From an uncultured Eubacteriales bacterium (GTDB taxonomy: Bacteria > Bacillota > Clostridia > Oscillospirales > Oscillospiraceae): 23,855 nt of DNA. The position numbers and the translations under genes were made by a program. Under the pieces are notes generated by a model. It was not told the DNA's origin. It did not search any database and was given only the letters and a program-made list of their open reading frames with translations. The stretch spans positions 1-23,855 of the forward strand of contig URQY01000028.1 in the NCBI GenBank assembly GCA_900550165.1. The letters are read 5' to 3'. This document shows positions 1-7,011 of the stretch, piece by piece (position 1 is the first letter of the stretch; every line of letters starts with the position of its first letter).

Positions 1-2586
1 ACCGGCTATCAGGCTCTCGCCATGATCCTGCGCGCTGTCGGCTACGACAAGAACGATGAGTTCACCGGCGCTCAGTGGCAGCTCCGCGTTGCCTCGACCG
101 CTCAGCAGGCCGGTGTTCTCGTCAACGTCAAGGGCGTTGACCTGAACGCTGCCGCTACCCGCGAGCTGGTCGCCGAGCTCCTGTTCCGCACCGCCGCTAC
201 CGTCCCCATGGTCAAGTACACCCCGGCCTTCGGTTATGTCGCCAACAGCATTGTCGGCGCGCAGAAGACCCTCGGTGAGCAGAACTTCGACCTGAAGCTC
301 AGCACCACTGTCAACGCTGATGTTTGGGGTCGTCCCGCAAACGTCTGGACCTACAACACCGGCAACAAGAAGACCACCGTCGTCGCCAAGCCCGTCGTTT
401 CCTACACCGTGAAGGTCGACGAGTGCGACATCGCCAAGGACCTCGGCATCTCCACCAGCAAGGCAATTGAGGGCGCTTACATCGACGGCTATTCCTATGC
501 CAAGAATCTCACCAGCGCTGACGTGACTTCCAACCGTTACGCCACCATCAACCCGCTGGCCACCACCTCCTATGTCGGCGCTCAGGGCCGTCTGACCGAG
601 GTCTATGACATGGGCGCTGCCGGTTACCGCATCGTTGAGATCAACACCTATCTGGCTCAGATCACCAAGGTCACTCCGGCCTATACCGACCGCAACAGCC
701 ACGTCACTGTTGATACTGTCGATCTGAAGGCTTACACCACCAGCACTACCACCAGCACTACCACCAAGCCTGTGTCCTTCGCGAAGGTCGAGGCCACCGG
801 CTTCACCGTCGGCCAGTATGTTCTCGTTACTATCAGCAACGTTGGCACTGCCACTGCTGCTGTTGAGAGCGTCGCTGCTGCTGAGGTCGTCGCAGGCGGT
901 AAGCTGACCGGTTGGACCAACGAAGTTGGTACCACCGCTGCTACCACTGTTGTTGCCGGTACCACCTATAAGGACGCTAACAAGTTCTTCCTGAACCACC
1001 GCGCTGCCGGTAACTGGATGGTCGCTACCGACTCCTATGGCAATGCCATCGGTCTTGTCGAAAGCGCTTCTAACTACCTGGCTGTCGCTCGTATCGAGTG
1101 GAAGGCCAACGCTACCAGCTTCGGCGGCTACGCTCTGGCTGACGTTGTTCTCGCCAATGGCGAAGTCAAGAACGATGTTACCATCGCTTCCGTGAACGGC
1201 AACGCTGCAAACGCCACCGGCGCTACGGGCAACACCTATACTCAGGGCGTTCCTACTTCCGGCAGCGTGTCCATCTACTGGACCAATAACAGCGCGTACT
1301 ACAATCACATCATGGCTTACTCCGTCAATGCTGACGGCAGCTACAACCTGATGAACGCCACTCACTACACCAATGCTGCAACCAAGAGCGACAAGATCAT
1401 TGATCTTGGCGGTGATGCGGCCGTCGGCACTGCTTATTACAACAACAGCACCGCTACTATCGGCGACCGGATCAACAATGTTGTTGCAACCGACAACACC
1501 GTGTTCCTGTATGTCAATGACAACGGCTATAGCTACACCGTTTACACCGGCAAGAACAACGCCCCCAGCATCACTGCCGCTAAGATGTGCGTGAAGTTTG
1601 ACAGCTACGGCTATGCCGAGCTCGTTGTTGTCCGCGGCTACACCGCAGCCAGCAACACCTTCATCGCCTACGTCACTGACAATACCGTCGATGGTTTCGC
1701 TTATCCGAACGGCACTCAGGTTCCTGCCTACACCGTCTATAAGCTCGGCTCTCTCGACGCTACCACCGTCTATGACGCTACCGTGACGGGCGCCACTACC
1801 ACGCCTAACACCACGTTCACCACTACCGTCGCTGCCAACGGTCAGGGCCTGTACAAGTTCGAGGTCACCTCTGATGGCTACATCAAGAGCATGGCTCTCG
1901 TTCTGGCCGGTGCCGGTGATTACGCCACCAAGACCGAAGGCACTGAGTACTTTGACCGTGCTACCGTCAAGGCTCCTGTTGTCGGTAACAGCTTCCAGAC
2001 TGAGCAGACCACCGGTACTGTCAACAAGGACTTCAATGTCCTGACCGATCCTGCTACCACCGTGATCAAGGTCGTGACGTACAGCGATGGTACGGTTGCT
2101 CTCGCTGCGGGCACCCCTGCCGACCTCACCGCAGGCGCTAAGGTCCTGGTCAACTACAACGGCATCGAGTCCCTCCGCAAGTACAACGCCAAGGTCGTGT
2201 ACGTTGCTGCGGCTGAGAGCAGCGTGAATCCCGATGCTGACAAGAGCGATGTGAAGACTCTCGCCGGTAAGGGCACCGTTACCATCGGCAGCACCGTTGT
2301 TGACATCGTCGACAAGGCTTATGTTTCTGTCGATCTGGCCCTGAAAAACGCTAAGACCCTCACGGGTTACAACGGCAGCACCATGTCCGTTGCTGTTTCC
2401 AACACCAACGACTGGGTTGCGCTCGGCGTTTATGACAATGCGGCTCTCGCTGCTCAGGTTACCCTGCCCGCCAACAGCGGCAGCACCACTGCCAGCGGCA
2501 CCTACGTTCTCTCTACCAACAACGTTATCCTTGTTGCGTTCAGCGAGAACTTCGTCAACTACTATGTCGCTTACGTGATTGGTTAA
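1..2586 (+). CDS. SLH-domain S-layer / surface protein, 5' truncated
   Basis: The frame is open from base 1, so the true start lies upstream; 861 residues are visible. The first ~70 residues look like an SLH repeat: a YQALAMILRAVGYD helix, then a conserved Trp, then an AGVL turn and a second helix. SLH repeats bind pyruvylated secondary cell wall polymer and hold proteins on the cell surface. The rest is very rich in Thr, Ala, Val, Asn and Gly, has very few Cys, and has many Tyr-containing beta-like segments, as expected of an S-layer or adhesin body. A Thr/Ser linker (TTSTTTSTTTK) falls near residues 246-256. The gene ends just before a strong terminator. I infer an abundant S-layer or SLH-anchored adhesin; the ligand-binding role of the C-terminal part is unknown. 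Confidence 0.85.
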   Translation, partial: TGYQALAMILRAVGYDKNDEFTGAQWQLRVASTAQQAGVLVNVKGVDLNAAATRELVAELLFRTAATVPMVKYTPAFGYVANSIVGAQKTLGEQNFDLKLSTTVNADVWGRPANVWTYNTGNKKTTVVAKPVVSYTVKVDECDIAKDLGISTSKAIEGAYIDGYSYAKNLTSADVTSNRYATINPLATTSYVGAQGRLTEVYDMGAAGYRIVEINTYLAQITKVTPAYTDRNSHVTVDTVDLKAYTTSTTTSTTTKPVSFAKVEATGFTVGQYVLVTISNVGTATAAVESVAAAEVVAGGKLTGWTNEVGTTAATTVVAGTTYKDANKFFLNHRAAGNWMVATDSYGNAIGLVESASNYLAVARIEWKANATSFGGYALADVVLANGEVKNDVTIASVNGNAANATGATGNTYTQGVPTSGSVSIYWTNNSAYYNHIMAYSVNADGSYNLMNATHYTNAATKSDKIIDLGGDAAVGTAYYNNSTATIGDRINNVVATDNTVFLYVNDNGYSYTVYTGKNNAPSITAAKMCVKFDSYGYAELVVVRGYTAASNTFIAYVTDNTVDGFAYPNGTQVPAYTVYKLGSLDATTVYDATVTGATTTPNTTFTTTVAANGQGLYKFEVTSDGYIKSMALVLAGAGDYATKTEGTEYFDRATVKAPVVGNSFQTEQTTGTVNKDFNVLTDPATTVIKVVTYSDGTVALAAGTPADLTAGAKVLVNYNGIESLRKYNAKVVYVAAAESSVNPDADKSDVKTLAGKGTVTIGSTVVDIVDKAYVSVDLALKNAKTLTGYNGSTMSVAVSNTNDWVALGVYDNAALAAQVTLPANSGSTTASGTYVLSTNNVILVAFSENFVNYYVAYVIG
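736..768 (+). repeat. 12-bp tandem repeat coding a Thr/Ser linker
   Basis: The unit ACCACCAGCACT is present twice exactly and then a third, partial copy follows (ACCACCAAG). It encodes TTST-type residues inside the surface protein. It could vary in copy number by slippage while keeping the frame. Confidence 0.7.
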
Positions 2587-2613
2587 TCCAATTGACTTTT
2601 TGACACTGTAGTA

Positions 2614-2647
2614 AAAAATCCCTCGGGCTTACGCCCGAGGGATTTTT
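2614..2647. terminator. Bidirectional rho-independent terminator
   Basis: A perfect 15-bp stem (2614-2628 with 2633-2647) closes a 4-nt TTAC loop. The outer stem is A-rich on one side and T-rich on the other, so it gives a U-tract on both strands. It lies between the converging surface-protein gene and the phage-tail-like gene, so it can terminate both. Confidence 0.93.
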
Positions 2648-2656
2648 CTGTTCTCT

Positions 2657-3235
2657 TTACTTCTTCACCGCAAATAGTGTTGCGGTTGCGCCCGCGTAGG
2701 ACGTGCCGCTGATGGTCAGCTTTTTGATCTGCGCCCATTTCAGGTCGGTATTTGTGGCCGTGCCGCCGCTGCCGCTGCCGGAGCTGGTCAGCAGCGTGCT
2801 GAATGCAACACCGTTTCCAAACGGCACAAGCCATACAAATCCCGCGCTGGTCGACCAGCTGTGCGAGCAGACCGTGCCAAGCGACGTTCCATTCACCGCA
2901 AGGGTCATCGCGCCGTTGGTCTGGCCCGCGCAGAACGTGAAAAACAGCGCCGCGACCTTGCTCATGTCCACCTGCGACAAATCGAAGTTCATCTCGGCGT
3001 TGTCCGCCGCCGTCACGATCGGCCCCGCCAGCTTGACAAGGCAGTTGGCCGCGCGCGTTTCGACGATCTCCTGCCGCACGGCGGCGAGGTCCTCCCCGCC
3101 CGCCTTGCCCGCGAGGGCGTCGGCCTGCGTTTTCAGCGCGCCGTCCAGCGTGCCGAACGCGGCGTTGAAGTCGTCCATCTGGATGAAGTCGCTCTTCTCC
3201 CACTGCGGGAGGTCGAAATTGGCCGTTTTGTTCAT
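2657..3235 (-). CDS. Phage-tail-like hypothetical protein
   Basis: The protein has 192 aa. Its N-terminus (NFDLPQWEKSDFIQMDDFN) has the pattern seen at the start of many Firmicute prophage tail or distal-tail proteins (N-[FY]-x-L-x-Q-W-x-x-x-D-x-I-x-M-x-D-F-N). A helical segment follows (residues ~28-62), then a Ser/Gly/Thr-rich, mostly beta C-terminal part with a SGSGSGGTAT linker. There is no signal peptide and no membrane segment. It lies 13 bp downstream of the 58-aa gene in the same direction and ends at the bidirectional terminator. No integrase, terminase, portal or lysis gene is nearby, so this is an orphan module, a prophage remnant or a domesticated tail-like protein. The family resemblance is from memory; the function is unknown. 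Confidence 0.7.
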   Translation of the reverse strand: MNKTANFDLPQWEKSDFIQMDDFNAAFGTLDGALKTQADALAGKAGGEDLAAVRQEIVETRAANCLVKLAGPIVTAADNAEMNFDLSQVDMSKVAALFFTFCAGQTNGAMTLAVNGTSLGTVCSHSWSTSAGFVWLVPFGNGVAFSTLLTSSGSGSGGTATNTDLKWAQIKKLTISGTSYAGATATLFAVKK

Positions 3236-3248
3236 CGCCGCCGCCCCC

Positions 3249-3425
3249 TTACCACGCGCGCCGCACGACGCTCAGCGCGCCCACGGCCTCGTCGATGCTC
3301 GAAAAGCGGTACACGCGCGCATCGCGCTCGCGCTCGTATTTCTCCATCGGGTTTTCCAGCCGCATCCGCGCGAGGTACTCGCACTGCTCGATCTGGCTCA
3401 TCTGTCTCTGCTCTTCTGCTGTCAT
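3249..3425 (-). CDS. Small acidic/basic helical protein, unknown function
   Basis: The protein has 58 aa and starts MTAEEQRQMSQIEQCEYLAR. I chose the ATG at 3425 rather than the in-frame upstream start at 3461 because a strong AGGAGAGG Shine-Dalgarno sequence lies a few bases before it. It is highly charged and probably all-helical, with a Tyr/Arg-rich middle and a C-terminal VGALSVVRRAW tail. It has no transmembrane segment. It is followed after 13 bp by the phage-tail-like gene, so the two are probably co-transcribed. I do not recognise a family. Small accessory genes next to tail proteins are often chaperones or adaptors, but that is only a guess here. Confidence 0.65.
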   Translation of the reverse strand: MTAEEQRQMSQIEQCEYLARMRLENPMEKYERERDARVYRFSSIDEAVGALSVVRRAW

Positions 3426-3446
3426 GATTCCTCTCCTTTTCGCCCC

Positions 3447-3516
3447 TTTGTTGTATTGCAAAGGCCAACGGTCATCGACCTTTACAGCTTTGTGAGCTGT
3501 AAGGGGTTTGTTGTAT
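3447..3516. repeat. 10-bp direct repeat bracketing small hairpins
   Basis: TTTGTTGTAT occurs at 3447-3456 and again at 3507-3516. Between and around the copies are inverted repeats: CCTTTG/CAAAGG (3445-3464), GGTC/GACC (3470-3480) and TTACAGCT/AGCTGTAA with a 5-nt loop (3482-3502). This fills the gap between the ZIP gene and the 58-aa gene. No convincing promoter hexamers were found in it. It may be a leader, an operator or a recombination scar. Confidence 0.5.
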
Positions 3517-3543
3517 GTCTGATGGCAACCGGAGAGGATTTTT

Positions 3544-4281
3544 TTATCCCAGCGCCACGTCGAGCGCCATCATCAGCAAAAATCCGACCAAAAAGCCGCA
3601 GGTCCCGCCGCGTCCGCCCGCGCGCGGCAGCAGCTCCCCCGCCGTCACGCAGAGCATCGCCCCGGCCGCAAAGCTCAGAAGCCACGGCATCAGCGCCCGC
3701 ACGCCCGCCGCCGGTACCACCGCCAGGCCGAACAGCGGCTCCACCGCGCCGGAGAGCGCCCCCGCGAGGAACGCGCGCTTTCGCGTCCGCCCCGCCTGCA
3801 CCAGCGGCAGCGCCACCGCCGCGCCCTCGGGAAAATTCTGCACGCCGATGCCGAACGCCAGCGCAAACGCGGCCGCAAGACCCTCGCCGTCCGCCGCCAG
3901 CGCAAACGCAAGGCCGACGGCCATGCCCTCGGGGATATTGTGCAGCGTGATGGCCGCGAGCAGCAGGGTGCTGCCGTGCGTTCCCTCGCGCCGCGCGCAC
4001 AGCGCGTCCAGCCCCAGCAGGAACGCCGCCCCGCCGAGCATCCCGGCTGCCGCTGGCAGGAGAGGCGGCAGGCGGCCATCCTCCGCCGTCTGCGCGAGCG
4101 CGGGCAGCAGCAGGCTCCACACGCTCGCCGCCGTCATCACCCCCGCGGCAAAGCCCAGCAGCACGCGCTGCGTGCGCTCGCCGCTCTCCCGCCCGAGGAA
4201 AAACACCGTCGCCGCGCCCAGCGTGGTCATCAGAAAGAGAAACGCCGTGCCGAGCGCGGCGTAAGTGAGTGTTTGGAGCAT
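3544..4281 (-). CDS. ZIP-family divalent metal transporter
   Basis: A ZIP family (ZupT/GufA-like) membrane protein of 245 aa, probably taking up Zn2+, Fe2+ or Mn2+. The two signature metal-site helices are present: HNIPEG at about residues 114-119 and QNFPEG at about 148-153, as in transmembrane helices 4 and 5 of ZIP proteins. About eight hydrophobic helices fit the family, and a short charged loop (AEDGR, then CARREG) lies between early helices. The longest frame begins with GTG at 4290, but an AAGGTGA Shine-Dalgarno sequence overlaps that codon and is well spaced for the ATG at 4281, so I use 4281. It is separated from htpG by a strong terminator and must have its own promoter. Metal specificity cannot be read from sequence. 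Confidence 0.88.
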   Translation of the reverse strand: MLQTLTYAALGTAFLFLMTTLGAATVFFLGRESGERTQRVLLGFAAGVMTAASVWSLLLPALAQTAEDGRLPPLLPAAAGMLGGAAFLLGLDALCARREGTHGSTLLLAAITLHNIPEGMAVGLAFALAADGEGLAAAFALAFGIGVQNFPEGAAVALPLVQAGRTRKRAFLAGALSGAVEPLFGLAVVPAAGVRALMPWLLSFAAGAMLCVTAGELLPRAGGRGGTCGFLVGFLLMMALDVALG

Positions 4282-4327
4282 TTCGATCACCTTTTCCGTC
4301 TGTCAGGCGGAGCACCGCCCGTATGCC

Positions 4328-4333
4328 AGTATA
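4328..4333 (-). promoter_or_regulatory. Possible -10 of the ZIP gene promoter
   Basis: TATACT on the minus strand lies between the htpG terminator and the ZIP start. There is no good -35; the best candidates overlap the terminator tail. A promoter is needed here because the terminator isolates the gene. Confidence 0.35.
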
Positions 4334-4355
4334 GGCCGCGGGACCGGCAGAGGTG

Positions 4356-4389
4356 AAAAAGGCGCAGGGCTTCGGCCCTGCGCCTTTTT
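4356..4389 (-). terminator. htpG terminator
   Basis: A perfect 15-bp stem (4356-4370 with 4375-4389) closes a tetraloop, TTCG on the plus strand and CGAA on the minus strand. A 5-nt U-tract forms part of the stem and tail. It is placed directly after the htpG stop codon in the direction of transcription. Confidence 0.93.
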
Positions 4390-4404
4390 GATCGAATTTT
4401 AGGG

Positions 4405-6297
4405 TCACTGCATCAGCTGCGCGACCATGTCGGTGTACGCGCTGGGGTCCTCGAGCGGCAATCCTGCGATGAGGTTTGCCTGATCGTAGAGGATCCTGGC
4501 GTAGAGCGCGGCCTTGTCGCGGTCCGTCTCCATCGCCGCGGCCATGGCCTTGACCGCCGGGTGCTCCACGTTCAGCTCGAGGATGCGCTCGGCCTTGACG
4601 GGCTCGGGCATCTCGAAGTTCTTGAAGTACTTCTCCATCTCGAAACTGAAGCCCTCGCCCGCCGTCAGGCAGACGGGATGGGTCTTCAGGCGGTGGGAGA
4701 CCTTGACCTCCTTGACCTTGCCCGCGAGCGTCTCCTTGACGAAGTCGAGCAGCGCGCTGCTCTCGCCGTCGTCCTTGTGCTCCTCCTCGCCGCCAAGCTC
4801 AAGGTCGCCGTCCACGATGGAGCGGAAGGGCTTTTCGTCGTAGTTCATCAACGCCTGGAGCGTAAATTCGTCCGTCTCGCCCGTGAGATAGAGGATCTCG
4901 TAGTTCTTGTCCTTCAAAAGTTCGGTCTGCGGCAGCTTGTCCACCGCGGCCACGCTCTCGCCCGCGGCGTAGTAGATGCACTTCTGGTCCTCCTTCATGC
5001 GGGAGACGTACTCTTTGAGCGTCGTGAGCTTCTTCTCCGTCGAGGAGTAGAACATCAGCAGGTCCTTGAGCGAATCCTTACGGCTCTCGCCGCCGTCGCT
5101 CACAATGCCGTAGCCGAGCTGACGGCCGAAGTTCGCGTAGAACTTCTCATAGCCCTCGCGGTCGTCCTTGAGGAACTTTTCAAGGTCGGCGCGCACCTTC
5201 TTTTCAAGATTCTGGCCGATGACCCTGAGCTGGCGGTCGTGCTGCAGCAGCTCGCGGGAGATATTCAGGCTCAGGTCGGGCGAATCGACCACACCGCGCA
5301 CAAAGCGCAGGTAATCCGGCAGCAGTGTGTCGCACTTATCCATGATGAGCACGCCCGCGCTATAGAGCTGCAAGCCCTTCTCGTACCCTTCGGTGTAGAA
5401 GTTGAACGGGCGGGACGACGGCACGAACAGCAGCGCCTTGTAGGTCACGTTGCCCTCGGCGGAGACGGTGATGGTGCGCTGGGGCTTGTCGAATTCGTGC
5501 GTCAGCTCGGAATAGAACTTGTTGTACTCCTCGTCCGTGACCTCGCTCTTCTTGCGCTGCCAGAGCGGGACCATGGAGTTGACAGTCTTCATTTCCTCTA
5601 CGGTCTCGTACTCGGGCTTCTCCGGGTCGCTGCCCTCCTTGACCTTCTGCTCGGGCATCATCATATGGATGGGGTAGCGGATGTAGTCGGAATACTTCTT
5701 GATCAGCGCGTGCAGACGGTAGGATTCGAGATATTCGCTGTAGTTCTCCTCGTCCGTGTCGGGCTTGATGTGCATGATGACGTCGGTGCCGACGCTTTCC
5801 TTGCCGCATTCCGTCACGGTGTAGCCGTCCGCGCCGGAGGACTGCCACTCATAGGCCTGCTCCGAACCGTACTTCTTCGTGCGCACGGTGATGCTGTCGG
5901 CGACCATGAACGCGGAGTAGAAGCCCACACCGAACTGGCCGATGATGTCGATATCGGCCTCCTTTTTGTCCTTTTCCTCCGTCTCCTGACGGAACTTGTA
6001 GGACCCCGACGACGCGATGACGCCAAGGTTATTTTCAAGCTCTTCCCTGCTCATGCCGATGCCGTTATCCGACACCGTCAGCGTGCGGGCGTCCTTGTCG
6101 GCCGAAACCGTGATGGCAAAATCGCTGCGGCTCATGCCGACCTTGTCGTCCGTCAGCGCGACGTAGCAGAGCTTGTCGATGGCGTCGCTGGCGTTGGAAA
6201 TGATCTCGCGCAGGAATATCTCCTTGTGCGTGTAAATCGAGTTGATCATCAGATCGAGCAAACGCTTCGATTCTGCCTTAAACTGTTTTTTAGCCAT
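4405..6297 (-). CDS. htpG: Molecular chaperone HtpG (Hsp90)
   Basis: A full-length bacterial Hsp90 of 630 aa. The N-terminal GHKL ATPase domain shows FLREIISNASDAIDKL (Glu31, Asn35, Asp38), DNGIGM and GQFGVGFYSAFMVAD. The middle domain has the typical SLNISRELLQ segment, with the catalytic-loop Arg. A C-terminal dimerisation domain follows. The protein is a cytosolic ATP-driven chaperone that helps proteins fold and recover under stress. The start at 6297 is supported by an AGAGGG ribosome binding site. The gene is monocistronic: it has its own upstream control region with a CIRCE element and ends at a strong terminator. CIRCE implies repression by HrcA, which differs from the CIRCE-independent htpG of Bacillus subtilis. 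Confidence 0.97.
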   Translation of the reverse strand: MAKKQFKAESKRLLDLMINSIYTHKEIFLREIISNASDAIDKLCYVALTDDKVGMSRSDFAITVSADKDARTLTVSDNGIGMSREELENNLGVIASSGSYKFRQETEEKDKKEADIDIIGQFGVGFYSAFMVADSITVRTKKYGSEQAYEWQSSGADGYTVTECGKESVGTDVIMHIKPDTDEENYSEYLESYRLHALIKKYSDYIRYPIHMMMPEQKVKEGSDPEKPEYETVEEMKTVNSMVPLWQRKKSEVTDEEYNKFYSELTHEFDKPQRTITVSAEGNVTYKALLFVPSSRPFNFYTEGYEKGLQLYSAGVLIMDKCDTLLPDYLRFVRGVVDSPDLSLNISRELLQHDRQLRVIGQNLEKKVRADLEKFLKDDREGYEKFYANFGRQLGYGIVSDGGESRKDSLKDLLMFYSSTEKKLTTLKEYVSRMKEDQKCIYYAAGESVAAVDKLPQTELLKDKNYEILYLTGETDEFTLQALMNYDEKPFRSIVDGDLELGGEEEHKDDGESSALLDFVKETLAGKVKEVKVSHRLKTHPVCLTAGEGFSFEMEKYFKNFEMPEPVKAERILELNVEHPAVKAMAAAMETDRDKAALYARILYDQANLIAGLPLEDPSAYTDMVAQLMQ

Positions 6298-6331
6298 AAA
6301 AGCATCCCTCTCTGAATGTGATTTGACTCCA

Positions 6332-6360
6332 AGTATAACAGGTATTTCCCGCTATTTGTT
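6332..6360 (-). promoter_or_regulatory. htpG proximal extended -10 promoter
   Basis: TGTTATACT on the minus strand is a TG-n-TATACT extended -10, with a poor -35 (AACAAA) 17 bp away. Transcription would start near 6325, about 28 nt before the ATG. The CIRCE element lies upstream of this promoter. Confidence 0.6.
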
Positions 6361-6376
6361 ACCAAACTCTTAATTT

Positions 6377-6403
6377 TTGGCACTCTTCCGCCGCGAGTGC
6401 TAA
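6377..6403 (-). promoter_or_regulatory. CIRCE element (HrcA operator)
   Basis: Read toward htpG, the sequence is TTAGCACTC, nine bases, then GAGTGCCAA. The CIRCE consensus is TTAGCACTC-N9-GAGTGCTAA, so there is one mismatch in 18 positions and the spacer is exactly nine. HrcA binds this element and represses class I heat-shock genes. Confidence 0.9.
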
Positions 6404-6430
6404 AATCTCTCCGTGTTCCTCCTGCCTCTC

Positions 6431-6436
6431 ATTATA
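6431..6436 (-). promoter_or_regulatory. Possible distal htpG promoter -10
   Basis: A perfect TATAAT on the minus strand lies about 30 bp upstream of CIRCE. A transcript from here would carry CIRCE in its 5' leader, which is the usual arrangement. No TTGACA-like -35 is seen, so this is tentative. Confidence 0.4.
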
Positions 6437-6598
6437 TATGCGGCGCACGCTTCTCCCGGGCGCACGGCGGCGGAATTTCGCCTTGTTTCGGCCGAAGCTG
6501 CCCGTTTTCCCTCCCGGAATAGGGCCAAACCGCCCGATATTGTCGATATTACATATTCATCCCCTTTTCATCGCTTTTTCTTTGGATAATATGCGCTA

Positions 6599-6627
6599 TT
6601 GACTTCCGGCGCTCCACGCGCTAAAAT
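6599..6627 (+). promoter_or_regulatory. Sigma-A promoter of the small membrane protein gene
   Basis: TTGACT (6599-6604), a 17-bp spacer and TAAAAT (6622-6627) make a near-consensus sigma-A promoter. It starts transcription about 35 nt before the ATG at 6670. The 6404-6598 stretch upstream also holds a TTCGGCCGAA palindrome (6487-6496) and a CGATATT pair (6535-6550), with no gene that I can support. Confidence 0.75.
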
Positions 6628-6669
6628 TAGCCCATCAAACATGAGGGATACATGAAAGGATCTAATGCT

Positions 6670-6909
6670 ATGTTCCGTTTTGCTTATGCAAATCAGAATA
6701 ACGCCGCCGCTTCTGCCATGTGCGCAGAGGCCGCTTCCTCCTGCCTCTCTCAGTCCTTCGGCTTCAACTGCATCGTTCTGGGCGCCATGATCATGGCGTC
6801 CATTATTATTTCCCGCATTCTCTCCCTGTCCATTATCGGCATTTCCCTGCTGGTACTGGTACTTCTGGTAGTTCTTGCGGATGTTTCCCGAACGAAACGC
6901 GATTGCTGA
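6670..6909 (+). CDS. Small membrane protein, unknown function
   Basis: The protein has 79 aa. I chose the ATG at 6670 because AAAGGA lies 9 nt before it; the in-frame ATG at 6652 has no usable spacing to a ribosome binding site. The N-terminal ~30 residues are small and polar, with Asn, Ala, Ser and two Cys. A long hydrophobic stretch follows (about residues 33-72), enough for one long or two short transmembrane helices. The tail is short and basic and ends in Cys. The gene stands alone between a near-consensus promoter and a terminator, which argues for a real expressed gene. I recognise no family. Co-transcription with the downstream transporter would require read-through. Confidence 0.65.
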   Translation: MFRFAYANQNNAAASAMCAEAASSCLSQSFGFNCIVLGAMIMASIIISRILSLSIIGISLLVLVLLVVLADVSRTKRDC

Positions 6910-6931
6910 AAGCCCCTGAATGCGATACAGC

Positions 6932-6968
6932 AAAGCGGTTCCGCCGGGAATGGCGGATCCGCTTTTTT
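6932..6968 (+). terminator. Terminator after the small membrane protein gene
   Basis: A 14-bp stem with one T-T mismatch (6932-6945 with 6952-6965) has a 6-nt loop and a T-run (6963-6968). It separates the small gene from the branched-chain amino acid transporter operon. Confidence 0.88.
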
Positions 6969-6969
6969 G

Positions 6970-6975
6970 TATAAT
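6970..6975 (+). promoter_or_regulatory. Possible -10 of the branched-chain amino acid operon
   Basis: TATAAT directly follows the terminator T-run, 37 nt before the start of the binding-protein gene. Any -35 would lie inside the terminator hairpin and none resembles TTGACA, so the assignment rests on the -10 and on the need for a promoter here. Confidence 0.45.
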
Positions 6976-7011
6976 AAAATTTGTCATTTTTTATCAAAGG
7001 AGATTTTTAAG

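Noticed and set aside
736..768. CRISPR-like or VNTR element
   Set aside because: The repeat is a 12-bp coding tandem without spacers and lies within an intact reading frame.
2657..3425. Diversity-generating retroelement acting on the tail-like gene
   Set aside because: No reverse transcriptase gene, template repeat or accessory gene is present in the window.
3482..4408. 308-aa minus-strand frame overlapping the ZIP gene
   Set aside because: It is extremely Arg/Gly/Ala-rich and out of frame with a protein that has both ZIP metal-site motifs.
4561..6315. 584-aa open frame on the plus strand opposite htpG
   Set aside because: It is exactly antisense to a clear full-length Hsp90, has a low-complexity Leu/Val/Ala/His composition, and has no ribosome binding site. 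It is a product of high GC codon bias.
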